From Clostridium sp. SCN 57-10 (GTDB lineage: Bacteria; Bacillota; Clostridia; Oscillospirales; Butyricicoccaceae): 15,010 nt of DNA. A model generated the notes under the pieces. The model saw only the letters and a program-made list of their open reading frames with translations. It had not been told where the DNA came from and did not search any database. How positions within the stretch are numbered: the stretch's first letter is position 1; every line of letters begins with the position of its first letter. The translations under genes and the position numbers were made by a program. The stretch covers positions 1 to 15,010 of the forward strand of contig MEFT01000010.1 of the NCBI GenBank assembly GCA_001725215.1, written 5' to 3'. Positions 1-6,588 of the stretch are shown here, piece by piece.

Positions 1-78
1 AAGCCGACCCAGAAGACCATCGAAGCCCTTACGAGTCTCGACCTTCCTGCCGGCGTCGACATCGAGATCAAGCTGTAA
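1..78 (+). CDS. rpsJ: 30S ribosomal protein S10, C-terminal end (partial)
   Basis: The window opens in frame inside this gene. The 25 visible codons end in DLPAGVDIEIKL and a TAA stop, which is the characteristic C-terminus of bacterial S10. S10 sits in the head of the small subunit and also serves as NusE in transcription antitermination (family knowledge). It is normally the first gene of the S10 operon, so the promoter and leader of the operon should lie just outside the window. The N-terminal three quarters are missing because of the window edge, not because of damage. It is followed by an unusually long gap before rplC. Confidence 0.95.
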   Translation, partial: KPTQKTIEALTSLDLPAGVDIEIKL

Positions 79-232
79 ACATAACGCAACGCACTGACCT
101 AAATTTGTTCATTACCTGATCCGCTAAACTTAAGCGGACGGGTCAAGTTGGGTGGATGTGAGGATGTGGGGAGCAACACGAGCAAACCCATCCCATGTTA
201 ATTCAACCAATAACCTGCAAGGAGGAAGTAAA
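79..232 (+). other. 154-nt rpsJ-rplC spacer with a small hairpin
   Basis: Neighbouring genes here are mostly separated by fewer than 20 nt, so 154 nt is long. An inverted repeat TCCGCT (120-125) / AGCGGA (133-138) has a 7-nt loop. It is not followed by a T-run, so it does not look like an intrinsic terminator. A weaker GGATG (162-166) / CATCC (189-193) pairing is possible. I see no convincing -35/-10 pair. The frame is open through the second half, but the encoded residues do not resemble L3. It could be an untranslated regulatory or processing segment (inference). Confidence 0.5.
221..225 (+). promoter_or_regulatory. Ribosome binding site that fixes the rplC GTG start
   Basis: GGAGG lies 7 nt before GTG at 233. 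In-frame ATG codons at 152 and 164 lack comparable sites and would add residues that do not resemble L3. Confidence 0.85.
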
Positions 233-865
233 GTGCAGAAAGCAATCATCGGAAAAAAGGTCGGCATGACACAGATCTTTGATGAGACGGGCAAGGTGAT
301 TCCCGTTACCGTCATCGAAGCCGGCCCCTGCGTCGTCGTTCAGAAGAAGACGGCGGAAAACGACGGCTATTCGGCCGTGCAGCTCGGTTTTGAGGATGTT
401 CCCGAGCGCAAGCTCACCAAGCCCGCTTCGGGTCACCTGAAGAAGGCTGGGGTGTCTGCGAAGAAATACCTCAAGGAGTTCACGCTGGAGAACAGCGACT
501 CGATGAACGTCGGCGACATTCTGCTGGCCGATGTGTTCGCCGAGGGCGACAAGATCGACGTGGTCGGCACCAGCAAAGGTAAGGGCTACGCGGGCGTGAT
601 CAAGCGCTGGAACGCTCATTCCCAGGAGCACACCCACGGCGTCGGCCCTGTTCACCGCAGCGTCGGCTCGATGGGCGCCAACACCGACCCCTCGCGCGTT
701 ATGCCCGGCAAGAAGATGGCCGGTCACCTCGGCGCAGAGCAGGTCACCGTGCAGAACCTTGAGGTCGTCAAGGTCGACGCAGACGCAAATCTCATTGCCA
801 TCCGCGGCGCCGTTCCCGGCCCCAAGGGCGGCATCGTGTTCATCAAGAACACGGTCAAGGCCTAA
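233..865 (+). CDS. rplC: 50S ribosomal protein L3
   Basis: L3 is an early-assembly protein of the large subunit. Its long loop reaches toward the peptidyl transferase centre (family knowledge). The product is 210 residues, normal for the family, and starts MQKAIIGKKVGMTQIFDETG, the classic L3 N-terminus. The conserved loop around residues 125-165 (THGVGPVHR, then GSMGANTDPSRV and GKKMAGHLG) is intact. The GTG start at 233 is chosen because a GGAGG site precedes it and homology begins there; an ATG at 152 would add 27 unrelated residues. It is followed after 18 nt by rplD. Confidence 0.96.
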   Translation: MQKAIIGKKVGMTQIFDETGKVIPVTVIEAGPCVVVQKKTAENDGYSAVQLGFEDVPERKLTKPASGHLKKAGVSAKKYLKEFTLENSDSMNVGDILLADVFAEGDKIDVVGTSKGKGYAGVIKRWNAHSQEHTHGVGPVHRSVGSMGANTDPSRVMPGKKMAGHLGAEQVTVQNLEVVKVDADANLIAIRGAVPGPKGGIVFIKNTVKA

Positions 866-883
866 TGGGAGGAGGAAAAGAAC

Positions 884-1504
884 ATGGCTAAAACAAATGT
901 ATACGATATGACCGGTAAGATCGTCGGTGAGATCGAGCTGAGCGACGCCGTTTTCGGCATCGAGCCCAACGCCGTCGTCATGCACGAGTCTATAAAGAAC
1001 TATCTTGCAAACCAGCGCCAGGGCACCCAGAGCACCCTGACCCGCGCTGAGGTCAGAGGCGGTGGCAGAAAACCGTGGAAACAGAAGGGCACCGGTCGCG
1101 CCCGTCAGGGCTCGACGCGCGCTCCCCAGTGGACGCACGGCGGTATCGCCTTCGGCCCCAAACCCCGCTCTTTCCGCTACACCATCAACAAGAAGACCCG
1201 CGCCCTCGCCATGCGCAGCGCGCTGAGCACCAAGCTGGCCGCCGGTCAGATCATCGTGGTCGACAATCTCGACATGAACGAAGTGAAGACCAAGACCTTT
1301 GTCGGCTTCCTTAGCACGCTGGAGGCGAACAAGGCTCTCGTCGTCACCCCCGAGGTTCGCCGCAACGTCGTGCTCAGCGCCCGCAACATCCCCGGCGTGA
1401 AGACGACCATCTCGTCGATTCTTTCGGTGTACGACATCCTCAAGGCCGACAAGTTCATCATCGACAAGGCGGCCGTTGCTAAGATCGAGGAGGTATACGC
1501 ATAA
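884..1504 (+). CDS. rplD: 50S ribosomal protein L4
   Basis: L4 binds 23S rRNA and extends a loop into the nascent-peptide exit tunnel. In Escherichia coli it also represses its own operon (family knowledge; nothing here shows that this holds in this organism). The 206 residues include the basic tunnel loop at about residues 45-95, with the recognisable GGGRKPWKQKGTGRARQGS segment at 59-77. The start is preceded by GGAGGAGG. The TAA stop shares its last A with the ATG of rplW (TAATG), so the two are probably translationally coupled. The last codons, gag-gag-gta, double as the ribosome binding site of rplW. Confidence 0.96.
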   Translation: MAKTNVYDMTGKIVGEIELSDAVFGIEPNAVVMHESIKNYLANQRQGTQSTLTRAEVRGGGRKPWKQKGTGRARQGSTRAPQWTHGGIAFGPKPRSFRYTINKKTRALAMRSALSTKLAAGQIIVVDNLDMNEVKTKTFVGFLSTLEANKALVVTPEVRRNVVLSARNIPGVKTTISSILSVYDILKADKFIIDKAAVAKIEEVYA

Positions 1505-1797
1505 TGAAGTCGTGCTATGACATCATCATCCGTCCGATCATCACCGAGCAGTCGATGGAATCGGTCGCCGATAAGAAGTATGTATTTGAGGTCGCCCGCT
1601 CGGCCAACAAGATCGAGATTCGCCGTGCGATTGAGGAGATCTTCAAGGTCAAGGTTCTGAGCGTCAACACTCTCAACGTGGTGGGCAAGGAAAAGCGCAT
1701 GGGCGTTCACGTCGGCAAGACGTCCGCCCGCAAAAAGGCGGTTGTCCGCCTGACCGAAGACTCGAAGCCCATCGAGATCTTCGAGGGCATGGTGTAA
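1504..1797 (+). CDS. rplW: 50S ribosomal protein L23
   Basis: L23 lies at the mouth of the exit tunnel, where trigger factor and the signal recognition particle dock (family knowledge). The 97-residue product begins with YDIIIRPIITEQS, the typical L23 N-terminal motif, and has the mid-protein stretch NKIEIRRAIEEIFKVKVLSV and the following basic loop. The length is normal. The start overlaps the rplD stop by one base, and its ribosome binding site lies inside rplD. Downstream there is an atypical 120-nt gap with GC-rich hairpins before rplB; in most genomes these two genes nearly touch. Confidence 0.96.
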   Translation: MKSCYDIIIRPIITEQSMESVADKKYVFEVARSANKIEIRRAIEEIFKVKVLSVNTLNVVGKEKRMGVHVGKTSARKKAVVRLTEDSKPIEIFEGMV

Positions 1798-1819
1798 GCC
1801 AAACGGCACGCCCTGCCTC

Positions 1820-1832
1820 GCGGCTTTGCCGC
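1820..1832 (+). repeat. Perfect inverted repeat, 5-bp stem
   Basis: GCGGC (1820-1824), loop TTT, GCCGC (1828-1832). A second GCCGC at 1831-1835 allows an alternative pairing. It could form a small RNA hairpin in the rplW-rplB spacer. Confidence 0.5.
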
Positions 1833-1841
1833 CGCAAGTAT

Positions 1842-1858
1842 GCCGCGCTCGGCGCGGC
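1842..1858 (+). repeat. Perfect GC-only inverted repeat, 7-bp stem
   Basis: GCCGCGC (1842-1848), loop TCG, GCGCGGC (1852-1858). All seven pairs are G-C, so an RNA hairpin here would be very stable. There is no downstream T-run, so it is not a standard terminator. It may block exonucleases or mark a processing point (inference). Confidence 0.65.
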
Positions 1859-1917
1859 GCAAAACGAAACGCAGGCGCACACGCGCTCACGATTTGAAAT
1901 GGAGTGAATAAGGAACA

Positions 1918-2751
1918 ATGGCCATTAAGAGCTTTCGTCCGACAACGCCCTCCCGCCGTCATATGACGGTTGTAGACTATAGCGGGTTGAGCAATGTCAA
2001 ACCGGAAAAGAGCCTCCTTGAGACGCTCAAAAAGAATTCCGGACGCAACAGCTACGGCAGAATCACCGTCCGTCATCGCGGCGGCGGTGTCAAGAGAAAG
2101 TATCGCGTCATCGACTTTAAGCGTGACAAGATCGACATGCCGGCAACCGTCCTGACCCTCGAATACGATCCGAACCGCTCGGCGCACATCGCCCTTGTCC
2201 AGTATACGGACGGCGAAAAGCGCTATATCCTTGCGCCCAATGAGCTCAAGGTCGGCGACGTGGTCGTTTCCGGCGCAGGCGCCGACATTAAGCCGGGCAA
2301 CTGCCTGCCCATCGCGAACATCCCCCTCGGCACCATGATCCACAACATCGAGCTGTATGCCGGCCGCGGCGGTCAGCTGGTTCGCTCGGCCGGTGTCGCC
2401 GCGCAGCTGATGGCAAAAGAAGGCGCTGCCGCTCAGGTTCGCCTGCCCTCCGGCGAGGTTCGTTACATTAAGATGAACTGCCGCGCCACCATCGGCCAGG
2501 TCGGAAACATCGAGTACGAAAACGTGCAGATCGGTAAAGCAGGCCGTAAGCGTCACATGGGCTTCCGCCCGACGGTGCGCGGATCGGTTATGAACCCGGT
2601 CGACCACCCGCACGGCGGCGGTGAGGGCAGAAGCCCGATCGGCCGTCCCGGCCCGGTTACCCCGTGGGGCAAACCGACGCTGGGCTACAAGACCCGTAAG
2701 AAAAACCACCGTACCGACAAGCAGATCGTCAAGCGTCGCAACGGTAAATAA
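1918..2751 (+). CDS. rplB: 50S ribosomal protein L2
   Basis: L2 is one of the most conserved ribosomal proteins. It is needed for subunit association and for building the peptidyl transferase centre (family knowledge). The 277-residue product starts MAIKSFRPTTPSRRHMTV and contains the RHRGGGVKRKYRVIDFKRDK block (residues 52-71). It also has the hallmark DHPHGGGEGRSPIGRPGPVT near residues 229-248, including His230, which corresponds to the functionally important His229 of E. coli. The C-terminal KNHRTDKQIVKRRNGK is typical. The ribosome binding site (AAGGA) is weaker than at most genes here. It follows the hairpin spacer and precedes rpsS by 18 nt. Confidence 0.97.
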   Translation: MAIKSFRPTTPSRRHMTVVDYSGLSNVKPEKSLLETLKKNSGRNSYGRITVRHRGGGVKRKYRVIDFKRDKIDMPATVLTLEYDPNRSAHIALVQYTDGEKRYILAPNELKVGDVVVSGAGADIKPGNCLPIANIPLGTMIHNIELYAGRGGQLVRSAGVAAQLMAKEGAAAQVRLPSGEVRYIKMNCRATIGQVGNIEYENVQIGKAGRKRHMGFRPTVRGSVMNPVDHPHGGGEGRSPIGRPGPVTPWGKPTLGYKTRKKNHRTDKQIVKRRNGK

Positions 2752-2769
2752 GGAAAGGAGCTTAAATAA

Positions 2770-3039
2770 ATGGGCAGAAGTGTTAAGAAGGGCCCCTTTG
2801 TGGCTCCCGAGCTGCTGAAAAGGGTCACCGCGCTCAACGAGGCGGGCGAGAAGAAAGTGCTTAAGACCTGGTCGAGAGCGTCTACCATCTTCCCCGAATT
2901 CGTCGGACACACCATTGCCGTCCATGACGGCCGCAAGCATGTTCCCGTCTATGTCACTGAGGACATGGTCGGGCATAAGCTCGGCGAGTTTGCCCCCACC
3001 CGCACCTATCGCGGGCACGCGGGCAACAAGTCGAAGTAA
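2770..3039 (+). CDS. rpsS: 30S ribosomal protein S19
   Basis: S19 lies in the head of the small subunit, where it partners S13 and contacts the A-site region and the inter-subunit bridges (family knowledge). The 89 residues begin MGRSVKKGPFV and include the conserved TWSRASTIFPEFVGHTIAVH and the FAPTRTYRGHAG signature near the C-terminus. The length is typical. A GGAAAGGAG site precedes the ATG. The gene is tightly placed between rplB and rplV, as in nearly all bacteria. Confidence 0.97.
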   Translation: MGRSVKKGPFVAPELLKRVTALNEAGEKKVLKTWSRASTIFPEFVGHTIAVHDGRKHVPVYVTEDMVGHKLGEFAPTRTYRGHAGNKSK

Positions 3040-3057
3040 GCCAGGGAGGATAGAAGA

Positions 3058-3393
3058 ATGGAAGCAAAAGCATATCTCAAGTATGCGTGGATCGCTCCCC
3101 GTAAGGTGCAGATTTCCTGCGACCTCATCCGGGGCAAGGACTGCGCGACTGCCGCCGCCATCCTGATGCACTCCCCGAAGGCCGCCAGCGAGCCGCTGCT
3201 CAAGCTGCTGCGCTCGGCCATGGCGAACGCGGAAAATAACCACGGGATGGATCCCTCGAAGCTTTATGTCGCACAGGTCTTTTCAGGCCAGGGCCCGCTC
3301 AATCCCCGCGTCATGCCCCGCGCGCAGGGCAGAGCGTTCCGCGTCACGAAGCGTCAGTCGCACATCACCATGGTTCTCAAAGAGAAAGAATAA
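3058..3393 (+). CDS. rplV: 50S ribosomal protein L22
   Basis: L22 has a globular domain on the ribosome surface and a long beta-hairpin lining the exit tunnel, where changes can affect macrolide sensitivity (family knowledge). The 111-residue protein contains KYAWIAPRKVQISCDLIRGK near the start and NAENNHGMDPSKLYV in the middle. The tunnel hairpin and C-terminus read GPLNPRVMPRAQGRAFRV and then TKRQSHITMVL. The hairpin tip differs from the common GPTLKRFRPRAMGRA pattern, but the PRAxGRA core is intact. I cannot infer a drug phenotype from this. A GGGAGG site precedes the start. Confidence 0.96.
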   Translation: MEAKAYLKYAWIAPRKVQISCDLIRGKDCATAAAILMHSPKAASEPLLKLLRSAMANAENNHGMDPSKLYVAQVFSGQGPLNPRVMPRAQGRAFRVTKRQSHITMVLKEKE

Positions 3394-3410
3394 GGTCAAG
3401 GAGGTAAGTT

Positions 3411-4370
3411 ATGGGCCAGAAAGTTAATCCGCACGGACTTCGCGTCGGCGTGATCAAGGGTTGGGATTCCCGCTGGTTTGCCAAGGACGAGCTTGTCGGA
3501 GACCTGCTTGTTGAGGACCACAAAATTCGCGAGTATCTGAAGAAGACCCTTTATAATGCCGGCGTTCCCCGCATCGAGATCGAGCGCGACAGCGCAAAGG
3601 TGCAGGTTATCGTGCACTGTGCGCGTCCCGGCATGATCCTCGGTAAGGGCGGCTCCGAGATCGAGAAGCTCGAGGCAACTGTTTCGAAAATGGTCGGCAA
3701 GAAGGTGAAGATCACCGTCGCCGAAGTGCGTACGCCCGATCTCAACGCTCAGCTTGTTGCCGAGAATATCGCGCAGCAGCTTGAAAAGCGCATTTCCTTC
3801 CGCCGTGCGATGAAGCAGGCGATGGGCCGCGCGATGAAGCTTGGCGCGAAGGGCATCAAAACCTGCGTGTCCGGCCGTCTGGGCGGCGCTGAAATCGCCC
3901 GCACCGAGCACTATCACGAGGGAACCATTCCCCTGCAGACGCTGCGCGCCGATATCGACTACGGCTTTGCCGAGGCGCACACGACCTACGGCCGCATCGG
4001 CGTCAAGGTCTGGCTGTATAAGGGTGAGGTTCTTACCGGCGGCCCCCGCGCCACATCTGTCGAGGCTCCGCGCCGCGATCGCCGTGAGCGCCGTGACAAC
4101 AACGACCGCCGCGGAGCCCGTCCGCAGGGCGGTGACCGCCGCGATGGCGGACGCGACAACCGTGGCGGCCCGCGTGGCGGCTTCGGCGAGCGCAAGCAGT
4201 TTGCCAGCGGCCCGCGCGGCCCGCAGAGCGGTTCGCAAGGCAGCTCGCAGGGCGGCCAGCGTCCCGCATTTGGCCAGCGTCCCTCGTTCGGCCAGCAGGG
4301 CGGCTCGCGTCCCGCATACACCCCGCGCCCGAACAGCGCACCCACGAAACCGGAAGGAGGAGCTCAGTAA
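3411..4370 (+). CDS. rpsC: 30S ribosomal protein S3 with a long low-complexity C-terminal tail
   Basis: S3 forms part of the mRNA entry channel and the ribosomal helicase with S4 and S5 (family knowledge). The conserved body spans residues 1 to about 211: MGQKVNPHGLRVGVIKGWDS at the start, a KH-type-2 RNA-binding domain with GKGG at 78-81, and the C-terminal domain with SGRLGGAEIARTEHYHEG. Typical S3 is about 218-230 residues; this one is 319. The extra ~108 residues (about 212-319) fall into two parts. Residues ~220-262 are rich in Arg, Asp and Gly with RGG motifs. Residues ~263-319 are rich in Gly, Gln, Ser and Pro with spaced Phe/Tyr. The tail ends EGGAQ, whose codons contain the rplP ribosome binding site, and the stop overlaps the rplP ATG (TAATG). 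The frame is continuous, so this is not an obvious frameshift. Confidence 0.95.
   Translation: MGQKVNPHGLRVGVIKGWDSRWFAKDELVGDLLVEDHKIREYLKKTLYNAGVPRIEIERDSAKVQVIVHCARPGMILGKGGSEIEKLEATVSKMVGKKVKITVAEVRTPDLNAQLVAENIAQQLEKRISFRRAMKQAMGRAMKLGAKGIKTCVSGRLGGAEIARTEHYHEGTIPLQTLRADIDYGFAEAHTTYGRIGVKVWLYKGEVLTGGPRATSVEAPRRDRRERRDNNDRRGARPQGGDRRDGGRDNRGGPRGGFGERKQFASGPRGPQSGSQGSSQGGQRPAFGQRPSFGQQGGSRPAYTPRPNSAPTKPEGGAQ
4254..4289 (+). repeat. 18-bp tandem direct repeat encoding GQRP(A/S)F units in the S3 tail
   Basis: GGCCAGCGTCCC occurs at 4254-4265 and again at 4272-4283, exactly 18 nt apart. A degenerate third unit starts with GGCCAGCAGGGC at 4290. The period equals six codons, giving GQRPAF, GQRPSF, then GQQGGS. 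This suggests the S3 tail grew partly by short tandem duplication (inference). Confidence 0.7.
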
Positions 4371-4807
4371 TGCTGCTGCCTAAGAGAGTAAAATACCGCC
4401 GTGTACACCGCGGTCGCATGAAGGGCAAGGCAACTCGTGGAAACTTTGTTTCGAACGGCGAGTTTGGCCTGATGGCCACCGAGCCCGCTTGGGTTACCTC
4501 CAATCAGATTGAGGCTGCCCGTATCGCTATGACCCGTTACACCAAGCGCGGCGGACAGGTCTGGATCAAGATTTTCCCCGACAAGCCCGTAACGCAGAAG
4601 CCCGCCGAGACCCGCATGGGCTCCGGTAAAGGCTCGCCCGAATACTGGGTTGCCGTCGTCAAGCCGGGCCGCGTGATGTTCGAAATCGCCGGCGTGCCCG
4701 AAGAAGTTGCCCGCGAGGCCATGCGTCTCGCAAGCTACAAGCTGCCGCTCAAGTGTAAGTTTGTCAAGCGCGAAGACACCGTGAAAGAAACAGGTGGTGA
4801 AGTATGA
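4370..4807 (+). CDS. rplP: 50S ribosomal protein L16
   Basis: L16 is a late-assembly protein near the A-site and the peptidyl transferase centre (family knowledge). The 145-residue product begins MLLPKRVKYRRVHRGRMKGK and includes the GNFVSNGEFGLMA and TRYTKRGGQVWIKIFPDKPV blocks. It also carries RMGSGKGSPEYWVAVVKPGR, the L16 signature region. The length is normal. The ATG overlaps the rpsC stop by one base, and its GGAGGAG site is inside the rpsC tail. The TGA stop overlaps the rpmC start (ATGA), indicating translational coupling along rpsC-rplP-rpmC. Confidence 0.97.
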   Translation: MLLPKRVKYRRVHRGRMKGKATRGNFVSNGEFGLMATEPAWVTSNQIEAARIAMTRYTKRGGQVWIKIFPDKPVTQKPAETRMGSGKGSPEYWVAVVKPGRVMFEIAGVPEEVAREAMRLASYKLPLKCKFVKREDTVKETGGEV

Positions 4808-5007
4808 TGAAGACTAAGGAGATCAGAGCGCTCAATGCTCAGCAGCTTACCGATAAGCTGACCGAGCTCAAGAAGGATCTCTTCCATCTCAGGCTTCAGC
4901 ACGCGACCAACCAGCTCGACAACCCGAACAAGATTGTCGAAGTGAAGCGTGACATCGCCAGAGTCATGACCGTGCTCCGTGAGCGTGAGCTCGCGGCCAA
5001 GTCCTAA
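4804..5007 (+). CDS. rpmC: 50S ribosomal protein L29
   Basis: L29 is a small two-helix hairpin protein beside L23 at the exit-tunnel mouth (family knowledge). The 67-residue product has the expected KEIRALNAQQLTDKLTELKK first helix, the LFHLRLQHATNQLDNP turn and a second helix ending in MTVLRERELA. Two ATG codons in tandem, at 4804 and 4807, both overlap the rplP stop. The second gives the more usual MKTKEIRA start, so the exact first residue is uncertain. The ribosome binding site AGGTGGTGA lies inside rplP and is imperfect. Confidence 0.94.
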   Translation: MMKTKEIRALNAQQLTDKLTELKKDLFHLRLQHATNQLDNPNKIVEVKRDIARVMTVLRERELAAKS

Positions 5008-5026
5008 GCGGCAAGGAGGATAAGTT

Positions 5027-5284
5027 ATGAGTGAAAGAGCTTTCCGCAAGACGAGGGTCGGCATGGTTGTTTCTGACAAAATGGACAAGACCATCGTTGT
5101 TGCGATTGAAGACCGCGTGCAGCATCCGCTGTACAAAAAGATTATGAAAACGACCTACAAGCTTAAGGCGCACGATGAGAATAATGAGGCCGGCATCGGC
5201 GACAAGGTTCGCGTGATGGAAACCCGCCCCCTCTCCCGTGACAAGCGCTGGCGCTTGGTGGAGATCGTTGAGAAAGCCAAATAA
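5027..5284 (+). CDS. rpsQ: 30S ribosomal protein S17
   Basis: S17 is a primary 16S rRNA-binding protein with an OB fold (family knowledge). The 85 residues begin MSERAFRKTRVGMVVSDKMD and continue with KTIVVAIEDRVQHPLYKK. Further on, GDKVRVMETRPLSRDKRWRL is the conserved S17 signature, and the protein ends in a basic tail. An AAGGAGG site sits close upstream of the ATG. It follows rpmC by 19 nt and is followed by rplN after only 12 nt, the standard order for these three genes. Confidence 0.97.
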   Translation: MSERAFRKTRVGMVVSDKMDKTIVVAIEDRVQHPLYKKIMKTTYKLKAHDENNEAGIGDKVRVMETRPLSRDKRWRLVEIVEKAK

Positions 5285-5296
5285 GGAGGGGAAGTC

Positions 5297-5665
5297 GTGG
5301 TACAACAGGAATCTTATATTCGCGTAGCGGATAACACCGGCGCGAAGGAACTGAAAGTTATCCGTGTGCTCGGCGGCTCGACCCGCCGTTACGGTAACAT
5401 CGGCGACGTCGTCGTCGCTTCTGTCCGCAAGGCTACGCCGGGCGGCCAGGTTAAGAAGGGTGACGTTGTCAAGGCGGTCATCGTTCGTTCGAGAAAGGGT
5501 CTCCGCCGTGCAGACGGCTCGTATATCCGTTTCGACGAAAACGCCGGCGTCATCATCAAGGAAGACAAGAACCCGAAGGGCACCCGTATCTTTGGGCCGG
5601 TCGCTCGTGAGCTGCGCGAAAAGGACTATATGAAGATCCTCTCGCTTGCTCCCGAAGTTCTGTAA
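5297..5665 (+). CDS. rplN: 50S ribosomal protein L14 (GTG start)
   Basis: L14 contacts the small subunit in an inter-subunit bridge and neighbours L3 and L19 (family knowledge). The 122-residue product is full length: MVQQESYIRVADNTGAKEL, the KGDVVKAVIVRSRK block, FDENAGVIIKEDKNPKGTRI and FGPVARELREKDYMKI. The start is GTG at 5297, with a GGAGGGG site just upstream in the short gap after rpsQ. Translation from this codon gives exactly the family N-terminus, so no alternative start is needed. Confidence 0.96.
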   Translation: MVQQESYIRVADNTGAKELKVIRVLGGSTRRYGNIGDVVVASVRKATPGGQVKKGDVVKAVIVRSRKGLRRADGSYIRFDENAGVIIKEDKNPKGTRIFGPVARELREKDYMKILSLAPEVL

Positions 5666-5676
5666 GGAGGTCGCTA

Positions 5677-5991
5677 ATGAATACATTGCACGTTAAGAAG
5701 GGCGACACCGTTATTGTCCTCTCCGGCAAGGAAAAGGGCAAGCAGGGCAAGGTGCTGCGCGTCGATCCGACCGCGCAGACCGTTGTGATCGAGGGCGTCA
5801 ACCTTGTTTCCAAGCATCAGAAGCCCCGCAAGCAGGGCGAAACGGGCGGCATCATCAAGAAGGAAAACGCTCTGCGCGTTTGCAAAGTGATGCGCGTCTG
5901 CCCCAAGTGCGACAAGCCGACCCGCCAGGCGTCTAAGTTCGTCGGCGACAAGAAGGTCCGCGTTTGCAAGCACTGCGGCGCCGAGATATAA
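5677..5991 (+). CDS. rplX: 50S ribosomal protein L24, cysteine-containing form
   Basis: L24 is one of the assembly-initiating proteins of the large subunit (family knowledge). The 104-residue product has the N-terminal KOW motif (LHVKKGDTVIVLSGKEKGKQ, then GKVLRV) and the central NLVSKHQKP region. The C-terminal part contains CPKC at residues 75-78 and CKHC at 97-100. These four cysteines look like a zinc ribbon; Bacillus-type L24 lacks them. Zinc binding is inferred from spacing. The start has a strong AAGGAGG site and lies 11 nt after rplN. Confidence 0.96.
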   Translation: MNTLHVKKGDTVIVLSGKEKGKQGKVLRVDPTAQTVVIEGVNLVSKHQKPRKQGETGGIIKKENALRVCKVMRVCPKCDKPTRQASKFVGDKKVRVCKHCGAEI

Positions 5992-6009
5992 CGGAGGAGG
6001 ACAGGTACA

Positions 6010-6588
6010 ATGAGTGATAAGTATATCCCCCGTTTGAAGGTGAAATACAGCGAGGAAATCGCACCCGCTATGATGCAGAAGTTCGGCTATAAGAGCGTGA
6101 TGCAGATTCCGAAGCTTGAAAAGATCACCGTCAACGTCGGCTGCGGCGAAGCGCGTGACAACTCGAAGATCCTCGACGCCGTTCTCGCTGACATGGACAA
6201 GATCACCGGTCAGCGCGGCGTTGTGACCAAGGCTCGCAAGAGCGTTGCAAACTTCAAGCTGCGTGAAGGCCAGAGCGTCGGCGTCAAAGTCACGCTGCGC
6301 GCCGACCGTATGTGGGAGTTCCTCGATCGTTTCTTCAACATCGCGCTTCCGCGCGTTCGCGACTTCCGCGGCATCAACCCGAACGGCTTTGACGGCCGCG
6401 GCAACTATGCCGTGGGCGTGAAAGAGCAGCTGATCTTCCCCGAGATCGAGTACGATAAGATCGACACGATCCGCGGCATGGACATCGTGTTCACGACGAC
6501 CGCCACGACCGACGAGGAAGCCAAAGAGCTGCTTACCCTGCTGGGCGCGCCGTTTGCGAAGAATGAAGGAGGAGCGAAAAATGGCTAA
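6010..6588 (+). CDS. rplE: 50S ribosomal protein L5
   Basis: L5 binds 5S rRNA and sits in the central protuberance, touching the P-site tRNA (family knowledge). The product is 192 residues, slightly longer than the usual ~180. Recognisable blocks are PRLKVKYSEEIAPAMMQKFG, the TGQRGVVTKARKSVANFKLR segment, and FRGINPNGFDGRGNYAVGVK followed by EQLIFPEIEYDKID. The extra residues are the C-terminal KNEGGAKNG. They arise because the reading frame runs through the rpsN ribosome binding site and stops 8 nt inside rpsN. The overlap suggests tight coupling of L5 and S14 synthesis. Confidence 0.96.
   Translation: MSDKYIPRLKVKYSEEIAPAMMQKFGYKSVMQIPKLEKITVNVGCGEARDNSKILDAVLADMDKITGQRGVVTKARKSVANFKLREGQSVGVKVTLRADRMWEFLDRFFNIALPRVRDFRGINPNGFDGRGNYAVGVKEQLIFPEIEYDKIDTIRGMDIVFTTTATTDEEAKELLTLLGAPFAKNEGGAKNG

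Larger units (their letters stand above)
1798..1917 (+). other. 120-nt rplW-rplB spacer, GC-rich with hairpins
   Basis: This gap separates genes that are usually almost contiguous. Its first half is very GC-rich and contains two perfect inverted repeats, listed separately. The second half is more mixed and leads into a modest AAGGA ribosome binding site for rplB. No T-run follows the hairpins and I see no coding frame that makes sense. The words GCCAAACG (1798-1805) and ACGCAGGCG (1869-1877) recur in the same order in the rpsN-rpsH spacer. Confidence 0.55.

Noticed and set aside
105..130. Possible internal promoter (TTGTTC ... TAAACT) before rplC
   Set aside because: The spacing is 14 nt and both boxes are poor matches, so not enough to call.
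152..232. Extended N-terminus for L3 from an ATG at 152
   Set aside because: The 27 extra residues do not resemble L3 and lack a proper ribosome binding site; GTG at 233 has both.
1246..3243. A 665-codon open frame on the minus strand opposite rplD to rplV
   Set aside because: It lies opposite six well-recognised ribosomal protein genes. Its translation resembles no family I know and is the expected by-product of GC-rich codon use.
3841..4383. A 180-codon plus-strand frame overlapping the S3 tail in another frame
   Set aside because: The product is an Ala/Arg/Ser-rich low-complexity sequence typical of an off-frame reading of GC-rich DNA; the S3 frame is the conserved one and runs through.
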